From Reichenbachiella faecimaris (lineage in GTDB: Bacteria; Bacteroidota; Bacteroidia; Cytophagales; Cyclobacteriaceae): DNA of 64,000 nt. The stretch lies in assembly GCF_900176375.1 (NCBI RefSeq), contig NZ_FWYF01000001.1, forward strand, positions 1,560,449 through 1,624,448, given 5' to 3'. Positions within the stretch are counted from its first letter, which is position 1. The number at the start of each line of letters is the position of its first letter. Below, one piece after another: positions 26,975 to 35,462 of the stretch. Made by a program: the position numbers and the translations under genes. The notes under the pieces are model-generated. The model was given only the letters and a program-made list of their open reading frames with translations. It ran no database searches and was not told where the DNA came from.

Positions 26975-27958
26975 ATGTCTTTAATAATCGCATATTATGT
27001 TCATGGACGGGGGCGTGGACATTCGTCAAGAGCACTTACTGTTATCAAAAAGCTAATACTAAGGAAATATAAACTTAAGCTATTTGCTGGGCGAGATGCC
27101 TATCCAGTTCTGGCAGAAAGGTTTGAAGTGAGGCAAGTTGCATCCATTTTTCCAAAATCATCCTTGTTTGATTTCATCAAAAGGATCATACATGACTACA
27201 ACCAACTTAGAAGTATAAAGCCAGATATACTTATTTCTGACGGTGATGCTCCCAGTATGTGGGTAGCCAAATGGCTGGGCATTCCAATTTTTTCGATTGG
27301 TCATGCGCTCATCTTTCCCTATTGCAAACATCCCATTTCTCTTTCTCAATGGGGATTACTCAAGGAGAGTCTCAAAGTTCGTGTCGCTAGCCAGTGGGCT
27401 GACTTTAGATTCATCTTGCATTTCTGCCCGCTTAATACCAAAGACAGCAAATCGGTTTTAGTCAAACCTGATTTCGAATTTGACACCAGTCAGTTCAATC
27501 GGGGAAATTATCTGATCTCCTACTTCCGGGATGGAAACGGTAGCCCAGTTCTGAAATCTTTGGTAGCAAATGGGATGACAATAAGAAATTTCGGACAGCC
27601 CGTTAACATTAATGGCATCCAAAACTTTCCTCCCGACGATATGCTGTTTAAGCAAATGTTATCTGGAGCCATGGGTATTGTTAGTTCTTCCGGCTCCAAT
27701 ATCATCTTCGAATCCATGGCTCTACAGAAGCCAATTCTTTTGCTTTATAAGGCCACTGACTTCGAGCAAATGGCGAACGCCAAGTATGTGGATCATTTAG
27801 GTGCTGGCCTAAGCAGTACTTTTGATTCCATCACACCAGAGCTGATCCAGGAGTTTATTCTCAGTTTGGAGAATCCACCCACTCGCAAAAACACTTTCAA
27901 TGTTATGCCATCGTTGTCCGATGAGATCATTTCTCACCTGAAGATAAATTTCGATTAA
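26975..27958 (+). CDS. MurG-like glycosyltransferase (GT-B fold)
   Basis: A 327-residue protein with the N-terminus IIAYYVHGRGRGHSSRALTV, the glycine/histidine-rich loop seen in MurG- and UDP-glycosyltransferase-type enzymes. The C-terminal donor site shows GIVSSSGSNIIFESMALQKP and FEQMANAKYVDHLGAG. It has no membrane segment. It is transcribed divergently from the GT-A enzyme with an 80-base gap that must hold both promoters, and in the same direction as the GT4 enzyme that follows. The likely role is sugar transfer to a lipid or surface glycan. Confidence 0.8.
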   Translation: MSLIIAYYVHGRGRGHSSRALTVIKKLILRKYKLKLFAGRDAYPVLAERFEVRQVASIFPKSSLFDFIKRIIHDYNQLRSIKPDILISDGDAPSMWVAKWLGIPIFSIGHALIFPYCKHPISLSQWGLLKESLKVRVASQWADFRFILHFCPLNTKDSKSVLVKPDFEFDTSQFNRGNYLISYFRDGNGSPVLKSLVANGMTIRNFGQPVNINGIQNFPPDDMLFKQMLSGAMGIVSSSGSNIIFESMALQKPILLLYKATDFEQMANAKYVDHLGAGLSSTFDSITPELIQEFILSLENPPTRKNTFNVMPSLSDEIISHLKINFD

Positions 27959-28043
27959 AGTAAGCTTGTCTTTTAAATAACCCTATTTTTTTAGTGTTGA
28001 CATCCAGTTGGTCGAGTTTTACAAACCAGCATGAAATTAAGCC

Positions 28044-29282
28044 ATGAGAAAAATTGCAATTTTCGCGGATGTTCTAGAAGAAAACTTTGATGGGGTGAGT
28101 GTGACCCTGCACAAAATTCTTCAAGCCATTCCCGAGGATCAATTCAACGTACTAGTTATTACCTCTCATCCGCCAAGGGACATCAATTCGTTCAGGCACA
28201 AAATTCATTTGACCCCTTACCTAAATTTACCCTTTCAAAAGGGGTATCGTCTGGGTTTGCCAAACGGCAAAAAATTACAAGGTGTATTGGATCAATTTTC
28301 GCCCGATCTAATACACTTCACTTCACCCTCATTATTCGGGAAGTTTGCCATTAAATATGCCCGCAAAAATGACTTGCCAGTAATGAACATCTATCACACA
28401 CATTATCCAGTTTATTTAAAATACTATATTGGGCGACTGGGCGATTATCTAATAGGCAGTATCGTAAAGAAGATGCTCATGTGGTACTATAAAAATTCAG
28501 ACCTGACACTTACTCCGACCCGTACGATCAAAAAAGACTTAATTAAATTGAGTGTCCCAGCAGGTAAACTCAAAGTATGGGGACGAGCATTGAAGATAGA
28601 AAATTTCAGTCCAGCTTTTCGAGATGAATCTCTTTTTGACTTGGTTATTCCACATGAAAATAAAAAAATCCTATTTGTTAGTCGACTAATTAAAGAAAAG
28701 GAAATGAAAACCTTGTATAAGGTATACAAGAAACTTAGAAAAGCAGACCAAACTATTACCATGATCATCACAGGTGACGGACCAAAACGAGATTGGCTTG
28801 AAAACAAAATGCCCAAAGCTGTTTTTACTGGAAAAAAAGTTGGGCCAGAACTGTCAAAAATCTATGCATCGTGTGACCTATTCTTCTTTCCTTCAGAATC
28901 GGAAACATTCGGCAATGTAATCATAGAAGCCATGGCATCTGGCCTACCTATCGTAGCGGCCAACGCTGGCGGTCCCTCAGAGCTTATCAAAAACAACAAA
29001 ACAGGATTCCTGATTAAACCAAGAAAGATCAAGAAGTTCTCTGACCAAATTATAGGCGTTCTACGCAATGACAGCTTGCGTGAACAAATCAGTGGTGATG
29101 CCTTGAATTTCGTCAAATCAAGAACGATAGAAAACCTACACACTCAATTATGGGGGATTTATAACAACTTAATTTATAAACATCAAGCAGCTAAAACTAA
29201 TCAGTTGATTGTTCGCCAAATACCTAAGTTATCCACATCAGTCGACAATTCCGAAATTTCTACGCCTGCCGTATGTAAATAA
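28044..29282 (+). CDS. Glycosyltransferase family 4 (SQD2/MgtA-like)
   Basis: A 412-residue GT-B enzyme. N-terminal features are RKIAIFADVLEENFDGVSVT and YHTHYPVYLKYYIG, typical of lipid-modifying GT4 enzymes such as sulfoquinovosyl- or mannosyl-diacylglycerol synthases. The donor domain has KILFVSRLIKEKEM, MIITGDGPKR and the E-x7-E motif SESETFGNVIIEAMASG. It lies 85 bases after the MurG-like gene. Glycolipid synthesis is a reasonable guess, but the product cannot be determined from sequence alone. Confidence 0.87.
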   Translation: MRKIAIFADVLEENFDGVSVTLHKILQAIPEDQFNVLVITSHPPRDINSFRHKIHLTPYLNLPFQKGYRLGLPNGKKLQGVLDQFSPDLIHFTSPSLFGKFAIKYARKNDLPVMNIYHTHYPVYLKYYIGRLGDYLIGSIVKKMLMWYYKNSDLTLTPTRTIKKDLIKLSVPAGKLKVWGRALKIENFSPAFRDESLFDLVIPHENKKILFVSRLIKEKEMKTLYKVYKKLRKADQTITMIITGDGPKRDWLENKMPKAVFTGKKVGPELSKIYASCDLFFFPSESETFGNVIIEAMASGLPIVAANAGGPSELIKNNKTGFLIKPRKIKKFSDQIIGVLRNDSLREQISGDALNFVKSRTIENLHTQLWGIYNNLIYKHQAAKTNQLIVRQIPKLSTSVDNSEISTPAVCK

Positions 29283-29414
29283 GGTTTTGCTGAATTATTG
29301 ATCAATAAGCCTAAGTACTTTACTGACATCAAATTCTAGTATTTCTACCTATTGCGATCCGATGTATGCGTTTTTACTTTTATGCTATAATCAATTTCTC
29401 AAGTGCTGCATAGT

Positions 29415-29533
29415 CAAAAAGAGAGAAACACGAGATAAACTTGATGCTGCGGGCACCCTGACCAGTTCGTCTGGAAGTGGCTCCTTTCCACCAACCTTTC
29501 TCAATATTCAAGTTTAGTGTTTTTCTCTTTTTG
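29415..29533. ncRNA. Long inverted repeat enclosing a structured 63-base core; candidate structured RNA or MITE
   Basis: The left arm (29415-29444) begins CAAAAAGAGAGAAACAC and ends TAAACTTGA. The right arm (29508-29533) is TCAAGTTTAGTG then TTTTTCTCTTTTTG, the reverse complement with one substitution and a 4-base bulge. The 63-base core is much richer in G+C than its flanks and holds two small hairpins, CCAG-TTCGT-CTGG and GTGG-CTCCTTT-CCAC. A long terminal stem with a conserved-looking core fits a stand-alone Bacteroidota RNA; the arms could equally be the ends of a miniature mobile element. There is no second copy in the window. Strand and function are unknown. Confidence 0.45.
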
Positions 29534-29700
29534 CTCTGTTTAATGGCTGATAATAGATCAATCCATATTTCAGGGAATTAGATAATCCTAATCTATAGTT
29601 TTTAAACAGTTACCTTATGCCATATCAATAACTTTTGCGAACTAAAAGTCATTTCGTCGGGAGGCACGACCAGAGAAATCTCCTTAGCCGCTGGCAGCAT

Positions 29701-29940
29701 GCCAATGCTTTTACAAATACTCTGCTAGACCCTGATGAGATCCCTGACGGGATGACCTTGAGAGAGTAAGCTTGCCTCGATATCAAAAACTCTGCCCCCA
29801 ACTTTACAGACTGATCCCATATAGATGCCTAGGCAAATCTTCTGCTAGACCTTGAAAAGATCTCTCCACTATTGCGCTGAGTTCGTAAGTTTACTCAGAT
29901 ACCCGAAATCTTCTCCACCAATTTTATAGACTAATCCCTG
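29701..29940. repeat. Two-copy imperfect tandem repeat, period 120 bases
   Basis: Positions 29701-29820 and 29821-29940 align without a net offset. TCTGCTAGAC is identical at 29721-29730 and 29841-29850. GTAAG followed by a pyrimidine-rich stretch recurs, and AGACTGATCCC at 29808 matches AGACTAATCCC at 29928. The sequence style (gagatccctgacgggatgac) resembles the dispersed degenerate intergenic repeats I know from Bacteroidota genomes. Confidence 0.65.
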
Positions 29941-30050
29941 ACAATAGCATTGAGTCAACCGATCATTTCGAAATATTGCCAATCAAAAAAATACTCAACG
30001 CGCTATAGAATATTATTCTAATTTAGTAGTCTATAAAACTCAAAAATTAT

Positions 30051-33000
30051 ATGCAAAGATTAACGCTAACCATTTTCGCATGGGCGATGGCTTTTTCTAG
30101 CTTCGCTCAAATCACCAACCCATTAATCAACTTCCCGACACTGAGCCCTGACGGAAACACAATAGCCTTTGCCTATCAAGGCGATATATGGACGGCAGAT
30201 GCCAATGGCTCTAACCCTCGCAGACTAACCATTCATGAAGGATACGAAACCAATCCCCTTTGGACCCCAGATGGTCAAGGGTTGGTTTTCCGTAGTGATC
30301 GTAATGGCAACAATGACGTCTATGTCATTAACCTGACAGGAGGATTGCCCAAACAACTTACCTTTCATTCGTCTAGCGACTCCCCCAGTGATGTAACCAA
30401 AGATGGAAAAGTGCTTTTTCATGGCAACAGAAACTACCGCCAAATCGAATGGGATAATGAGGTGCAGATGGTTAATTTATCGGGCGGAACGCCCTATAGG
30501 TATTTGAACGCACTGGGTTTTTATGCTACACAATCTCCAAATGGACGATTTGTTGCTTTTGTGAAGGGTTCTTGCCGAGATGAAAGAGAGGCATACAATG
30601 GCCCCGCCAATACGGACATTTGGTTGTACGATTCTCAAAACAATGCTTATAGTCAACTGACAACAGATACACACAATGACATTTACCCTAAGTGGGGCAA
30701 TGATCAGACGCTCTTCATTCAATCCGCCCGTAGTGGAAGATACAATGTTCATCAAATATCGCTGGATGCTAATGGTGCAAAAAGTGGAGATATTCAAGCC
30801 ATTACTTTATTTACTGACATGGGGATTAGCTCGTTTAGCGTGGGCAATCGCGGCCAAACGATTTTACTTAATAAAGGGGATCAATTGATAAGTGTAAATG
30901 TTGCCACAAAGCAAACCAGTGACATCAACTTGACCATAGGGTCTGATTACAGATTTGACCCTATAGAAAGAAAGTCATACAGCAAAGATGTTGATCAAAT
31001 CATTCCTTCGCCTAGTGGAAAATATAGTGCATTGGTAATTAGAGGTGAAATTTTCATTACTGAGAATGACAAAGAGAAAAGTAGAACAATCAATTTATCC
31101 AACTCACCATACAGAGACTTAGAACCCCAGTGGGTCAACGACTCCACATTAGTCTTCATTTCAGATCGAGGTGGAAATTATGATATTTATGCCGTTCGAT
31201 CTGCTGACAGCAAAGAAGGTGATTTGTTCAAAACCCTGAAACTGGATGTCTCCAAAATAACCAGCACCACAGAAGAAGAATCAGGCCTTGTCATCTCTCC
31301 TGATTTCAAAACACTCGTCTTCATGCGGGGTGGTGGACAGCTATTGACTGCCTCCATATCCAGTAAAGGATTTATCTCAAACGAGAAAACTTTATTGAAC
31401 GGATGGGCACAACCGTACGGACTATCATGGTCTCCAGACTCCAAGTGGCTTGCTTATAGCATGGAGGATTTGAATTTCAATGAAGAAATATTCATTCTCA
31501 AAGCTGATGGAAGTAAAAGCCCAGTAAACATCTCCATGCACCCCAAACTGGATAGTGACCCTACATGGAGCCCTGACGGCAGCAAGCTGGTTTTTACCTC
31601 AGCACGTAGCAATGGCGATTACGACATCTGGTATCTGTGGTTAAAAAAATCTGATTGGGAAAAAACAGCTGATGAATGGAAATACGAGGATGAAGTGGTT
31701 GAAAAGCCCAAGTCTGAGCCTGAATCATCTAAGAAAAAGAAAAACGCCAAGTCTGACGATAAAAAAGAAGATGATGGTATAGCCCCCATTCAAATCGACT
31801 TTGAAGACATTCATGAACGACTCGAGCAAGTGACTTCATTCTATGGCAATGAAATCAATCCATTAGTTTCCAAAGATGGCAAAACCATCTATTACAGAAC
31901 GAGTTCTGATGGATGGGGCAAGCCTGCCAAAGTCGACATAGACTTATATAAAATCTCATGGGACAAGAAAGACCACACTGCGATTACCACAGGAGGCGAA
32001 GAGCCTTCCAGCTTATATATGGATGCTAAAAACGAATACATCTATGCTACGCTCAAAGGTGGTAAACCAGTAAGGTTTAAGCTGGCAGGCGACAAAAAAG
32101 AATCACTCCCTATTTCTGCTAAGTTGAATATAGAATTCAAAGAAGAATTGAATCAAATATTTGAAGAAGCATGGAAGGCACTAGATCAGCAATTTTATGA
32201 CCCTAATTTTCACGGGCAAGACTTTGATGCGCTAAAAGCAACTTATAAGCCATTGGCTATGAAAGCCTCTACTCGTGAAGATTTCAATACCGTTTTCAAC
32301 CAAATGCTTGGACAGATCAATGCCAGTCATATGGGGCTATACCGAGGCGATTTACGTAAGGATGTGCAGTCTACCACAACTGGCCTCATTGGCGTGGAGC
32401 TCAAACCTGTGACTGATGGTGTCCAAGTGATTGGCAAACTACCTCAAATGCCGGCAGATCGTGAAATCAGTACTATTTCAGTTGGCGAAACGATCACCAC
32501 AGTAAATGGCACTCCCATAAACTCGGGTGTGAATTATTATGACTTGATGAATAATACAGCTGACGAGCGCGTGCTGCTCACTGTCAAAAATACAAGTGGA
32601 CAAAATCGTGAGGTGGAAATCAGACCTGTTTCCAGCAATAGTAACGCTCGCTACAAGGCCTGGGTGCAGGAGAAAAAGAAACTCGTAGACGAATACTCGA
32701 ATGGGCAGCTTGGGTACATCCATATCCAGGCTATGGGCTGGGCTAGTTTCGAACGCTTCGAGAGAGAATTGGCTGCTGCTGGATATGGCAAAAAAGGCAT
32801 TGTAATAGATGTAAGATTCAACGGTGGGGGATGGACTACTGATCATTTGATGGCCATTCTCAATGTAAAGCAACATGCATACACCATCCCTAGAGGAGCC
32901 ACTGAAAGTTTGGATAACAACAAGGAATTTACTGACTACTATCCATATAGTGAGAGATTGCCTTTACCAGCGTGGACCAAGCCTTCCATTACACTATGTA

Positions 33001-33302
33001 ACGAAAGCAGCTATTCCAATGCTGAAATATTTGCTCATGCTTATAAACATCTGGGGATAGGTACTTTGGTGGGCAAACCCACTTTTGGCGCTGTCATTTC
33101 TACAAGTGGCAGAGGGTTGATTGATGGAAGCTGGATCAGGCTGCCTTATCGTGCCTGGTATGTAAAAGCAACAGGAGAAAATATGGAATTGGGACCTGCC
33201 TTGCCAGACATCGTTTTGGATAATGCACCAGATGAGCGAAGTAGAAATGAAGACAGTCAGCTGAAAAAAGCAACAGAGCAGCTACTCAAAGAAATTAAAT
33301 AA
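30051..33302 (+). CDS. Tricorn-type S41 peptidase with beta-propeller and PDZ domains
   Basis: An exported protein of 1083 residues. A signal peptide covers about 1-20 (MQRLTLTIFAWAMAFSSFAQ). Beta-propeller repeats of the PD40/TolB type fill roughly 25-530, for example LSPDGNTIAFAYQGDIWTAD and WSPDGSKLVFTSARSNGDYD. A charged Lys/Glu linker lies near 555-585, then the C1 domain of tricorn proteases, a PDZ-like domain (about 780-850) and the S41 catalytic core. KKGIVIDVRFNGGGWTTDHL and NESSYSNAEIFAHA are present, with Ser989 the expected nucleophile. The protein probably degrades peptides in the periplasm. It stands alone and ends at a strong terminator. Confidence 0.9.
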   Translation: MQRLTLTIFAWAMAFSSFAQITNPLINFPTLSPDGNTIAFAYQGDIWTADANGSNPRRLTIHEGYETNPLWTPDGQGLVFRSDRNGNNDVYVINLTGGLPKQLTFHSSSDSPSDVTKDGKVLFHGNRNYRQIEWDNEVQMVNLSGGTPYRYLNALGFYATQSPNGRFVAFVKGSCRDEREAYNGPANTDIWLYDSQNNAYSQLTTDTHNDIYPKWGNDQTLFIQSARSGRYNVHQISLDANGAKSGDIQAITLFTDMGISSFSVGNRGQTILLNKGDQLISVNVATKQTSDINLTIGSDYRFDPIERKSYSKDVDQIIPSPSGKYSALVIRGEIFITENDKEKSRTINLSNSPYRDLEPQWVNDSTLVFISDRGGNYDIYAVRSADSKEGDLFKTLKLDVSKITSTTEEESGLVISPDFKTLVFMRGGGQLLTASISSKGFISNEKTLLNGWAQPYGLSWSPDSKWLAYSMEDLNFNEEIFILKADGSKSPVNISMHPKLDSDPTWSPDGSKLVFTSARSNGDYDIWYLWLKKSDWEKTADEWKYEDEVVEKPKSEPESSKKKKNAKSDDKKEDDGIAPIQIDFEDIHERLEQVTSFYGNEINPLVSKDGKTIYYRTSSDGWGKPAKVDIDLYKISWDKKDHTAITTGGEEPSSLYMDAKNEYIYATLKGGKPVRFKLAGDKKESLPISAKLNIEFKEELNQIFEEAWKALDQQFYDPNFHGQDFDALKATYKPLAMKASTREDFNTVFNQMLGQINASHMGLYRGDLRKDVQSTTTGLIGVELKPVTDGVQVIGKLPQMPADREISTISVGETITTVNGTPINSGVNYYDLMNNTADERVLLTVKNTSGQNREVEIRPVSSNSNARYKAWVQEKKKLVDEYSNGQLGYIHIQAMGWASFERFERELAAAGYGKKGIVIDVRFNGGGWTTDHLMAILNVKQHAYTIPRGATESLDNNKEFTDYYPYSERLPLPAWTKPSITLCNESSYSNAEIFAHAYKHLGIGTLVGKPTFGAVISTSGRGLIDGSWIRLPYRAWYVKATGENMELGPALPDIVLDNAPDERSRNEDSQLKKATEQLLKEIK

Positions 33303-33471
33303 TTAAGGACTGTCTCCCACAAACATTACCTAGCGTAAAATAAATATCAACAAAAGGATAAACGCTAGAATTCTAAAACCTAAAATCCAGTATTTCATAC
33401 CTAATAACAGATGGTGAATTCTGTTGCAATGAAATACAAAAAGCAGGCCATATTTTGAGCCCAGCTGTGGT

Positions 33472-33518
33472 AAAACAGAAAAGCCCTTCCATTGCTCAAT
33501 GGAAGGGCTTTTCTGTTT
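33472..33518. terminator. Strong bidirectional intrinsic terminator
   Basis: AAAACAGAAAAGCCCTTCC at 33472-33490 followed by ATTG is exactly complementary to CAAT, then GGAAGGGCTT and TTCTGTTTT up to 33518, giving a stem of more than 20 pairs with a very short loop. U-runs follow in both directions. It separates the convergent protease and cystathionine beta-synthase genes. Confidence 0.9.
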
Positions 33519-33535
33519 TTTTGTTGAGCAAAAAA

Positions 33536-34909
33536 TTATTTCGTCAAACTCACTAGCAAATCTGTCTGCGTAAGGATGTGCACTTTGTTGTTGTCATCTC
33601 TCACGAGCAAAGCTTTGGTGTCTTTATCCAAAATTTTAGACATCACATCTACTGTGTTGTCTAGTGCTATGAATTTAAAAGAGGCGTCCATAATTTCAGA
33701 AATGGGCTGCTCTTTGAGGGAAGGATTCTCTATCAAAGCTTTCAATATTTTGGCATCTGATATACTTCCTACAAATTGACCATTTTCTACTACTGGTGCC
33801 TGGTCAATACTATGCTCATTCATAGTAGCTATGGCATCGCCAATCTTAGCGCTACTTTTGATAGTAAATAGCTCTCCCTGACCATTTTTGCTGGCTACAA
33901 TATCTCTAGCCGTAGCAAAGGTGCCTGTTTCGGTAAAACCATGATCTTGCATCCAATTGTCATTGTAGATTTTTCCCAAGTATCGCGTACCATGATCTGG
34001 CATGATGATCACCATCACATCATCTTCTTTAAGATTTTCCTTGGCATATTCGATAGCTCCGTGTACAGCTGATCCGCAAGACCAACCCACAAACATACCT
34101 TCTTCTTTGGCCAGCCTTCTGGTCATCAATGCTCCGTCCTTGTCTGTTACTTTTACAAAGTGATCAATCAGACTGAAGTCTACATTTTTTGGCAATATAT
34201 CTTCTCCAATGCCTTCTGTTAGGTAAGGATATACCTCATTCTCATCGAATTTGCCTGTTTCTTTATACTTCTTAAAAACAGACCCATAAGTGTCTATCCC
34301 TACCGTAACGACCTCTTGATTTTGCTCTTTTAGATACTTTGCCACACCGCACATAGAGCCACCAGTACCCACACCTGCTGCATAGTGTGTAATTTTTCCT
34401 TCAGTGTCTCTCCAAATTTCTGGACCTGTACTTTCATAATGTGCCAAAGCATTGGACAGGTTGTCGTATTGGTTAGGATAAAACGAATTGGGAATTTCCG
34501 CATTCAATTTTTTGGCAACCGAATAATACGAACGAGGATCTTCTGGCTCCACATTAGTCGGGCACACATGCACTTCTGCACCTACTGCTCTCAGAATATC
34601 CATTTTTTCCGGGCTCTGCTTGTCTGCCAGCGTGAAAATACATTTGTAACCTTTTGAGATGGCAGCAAGCGCCAAACCCATTCCTGTGTTTCCAGAAGTA
34701 CCTTCAATAATCGTCCCTCCAGGCTTCAGGACACCAGACTTCTCCGCATCCTCAATCATTTTTAACGCCATTCTATCTTTCATAGAATTGCCTGGATTGA
34801 AATATTCAAGTTTTACCAGAATGGTACCTTTTACGCCATCAGCTACACTGTTGAGTTTTACCAGAGGAGTGTCTCCAATCGTATCGATTATTGAGTTATA
34901 GAATTTCAT
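33536..34909 (-). CDS. Cystathionine beta-synthase (PLP enzyme with C-terminal CBS pair)
   Basis: A 457-residue cytosolic enzyme. It condenses serine (or O-acetylserine) with homocysteine or sulfide. The PLP lysine is Lys44 in NPGNSMKDRMA, the phosphate-binding loop is EGTSGNTGMGLA, and GVGTGGSMCGVAKYL is the glycine-rich loop. Two CBS motifs fill about 335-457 (DQAPVVENGQFVGSISDAKI is one), a regulatory layout like that of eukaryotic cystathionine beta-synthase. It has its own terminator and a candidate promoter box just upstream, so it looks monocistronic. A cysteine synthase role cannot be excluded. Confidence 0.9.
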   Translation of the reverse strand: MKFYNSIIDTIGDTPLVKLNSVADGVKGTILVKLEYFNPGNSMKDRMALKMIEDAEKSGVLKPGGTIIEGTSGNTGMGLALAAISKGYKCIFTLADKQSPEKMDILRAVGAEVHVCPTNVEPEDPRSYYSVAKKLNAEIPNSFYPNQYDNLSNALAHYESTGPEIWRDTEGKITHYAAGVGTGGSMCGVAKYLKEQNQEVVTVGIDTYGSVFKKYKETGKFDENEVYPYLTEGIGEDILPKNVDFSLIDHFVKVTDKDGALMTRRLAKEEGMFVGWSCGSAVHGAIEYAKENLKEDDVMVIIMPDHGTRYLGKIYNDNWMQDHGFTETGTFATARDIVASKNGQGELFTIKSSAKIGDAIATMNEHSIDQAPVVENGQFVGSISDAKILKALIENPSLKEQPISEIMDASFKFIALDNTVDVMSKILDKDTKALLVRDDNNKVHILTQTDLLVSLTK

Positions 34910-34931
34910 AAATGAGAGTTTATTCCTAGCG

Positions 34932-34939
34932 CAAAATTA
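34932..34939 (-). promoter_or_regulatory. Candidate -7 box for cystathionine beta-synthase gene
   Basis: On the minus strand TAATTTTG matches TAnnTTTG exactly, 22 bases before the start codon. A TTG lies 14 bases further upstream, closer than the usual spacing. Confidence 0.35.
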
Positions 34940-34985
34940 GAAAGATAAATAGGCAATCCTACGTGAAAGTTGAAAATGAAGAAAA

Positions 34986-35462
34986 TTAGTAAGAATAGCT
35001 CTCTTGAATTGCACGACCATTGGCAGTATAGCTTACTTTCAAAATACTTGAAGTCAACTCTCCAACTTGAATAGATTCAATGCTTTGGTGTGATTCGTCT
35101 GTTAGGCTAATCGTGTTTTGAAAAATCTCGTTGTCGTTTGCATCCAAGGTGTACTTTGCTTTATACAAAGTATCTATAGTGGTGGTAGATCCACAGTTTG
35201 TAGCACGACCCAAAACATACAAGGAATCTTCTGTAGTTGCATGAACGAAGGTCAAACTATTGTTCTCCAGACAATCGTTATATACGTTCTCTCCGTTCTC
35301 AATTCGTGAAACTAATATCCATGCTTTTTCTGCATCAGCTGATAAAAGTCTATTGGTTTGATCAGAACTAAAAGACCGATTGATGTCCTTAGTTCCACAT
35401 TGTGTCATGCAAAAAAGGAAAACCAATCCAAGAAAAGGAATACGGTTATCTGACGTTGCCAC
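34986..35462 (-). CDS. Lipoprotein of unknown function
   Basis: A 158-residue protein with a hydrophobic N-terminal segment ending FLFCMTQC, so Cys22 is the likely lipid anchor. The mature part has two further cysteines (DCLENN and TNCGSTT) and predicted beta strands. I do not recognise the family. Its start overlaps the end of the larger upstream gene by 17 bases, so the two are translationally coupled and probably work together. Confidence 0.7.
   Translation of the reverse strand: MATSDNRIPFLGLVFLFCMTQCGTKDINRSFSSDQTNRLLSADAEKAWILVSRIENGENVYNDCLENNSLTFVHATTEDSLYVLGRATNCGSTTTIDTLYKAKYTLDANDNEIFQNTISLTDESHQSIESIQVGELTSSILKVSYTANGRAIQESYSY

Larger units (their letters stand above)
29283..30050. 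other. 768-base gene-free stretch with structured and repetitive DNA
   Basis: No plausible protein-coding frame with a signal, motif or reasonable start was seen on either strand. It contains a long inverted repeat around a GC-rich core (29415-29533), a segment of degenerate intergenic repeat with short palindromes (from about 29648, TCATTTCGTCGGGAGGCACGACC), a two-copy 120-bp imperfect tandem repeat (29701-29940), and then AT-rich DNA leading into the next gene. Confidence 0.8.

Noticed and set aside
29445-29507. Part of the core on the minus strand (GGTCAGGGTGCCCGC) resembles the B12 box of cobalamin riboswitches.
   Set aside because: Only about 10 of 15 positions agree, the core is far too short for a cobalamin riboswitch, and the downstream genes are glycosyltransferases with no cobalamin link.
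33303-33471. A possible tiny hydrophobic minus-strand ORF (MKYWILGFRILAFILLLIFI).
   Set aside because: Only 22 codons from its ATG, no start further upstream, and it lies in the leader of a strong terminator; not supportable as a gene.
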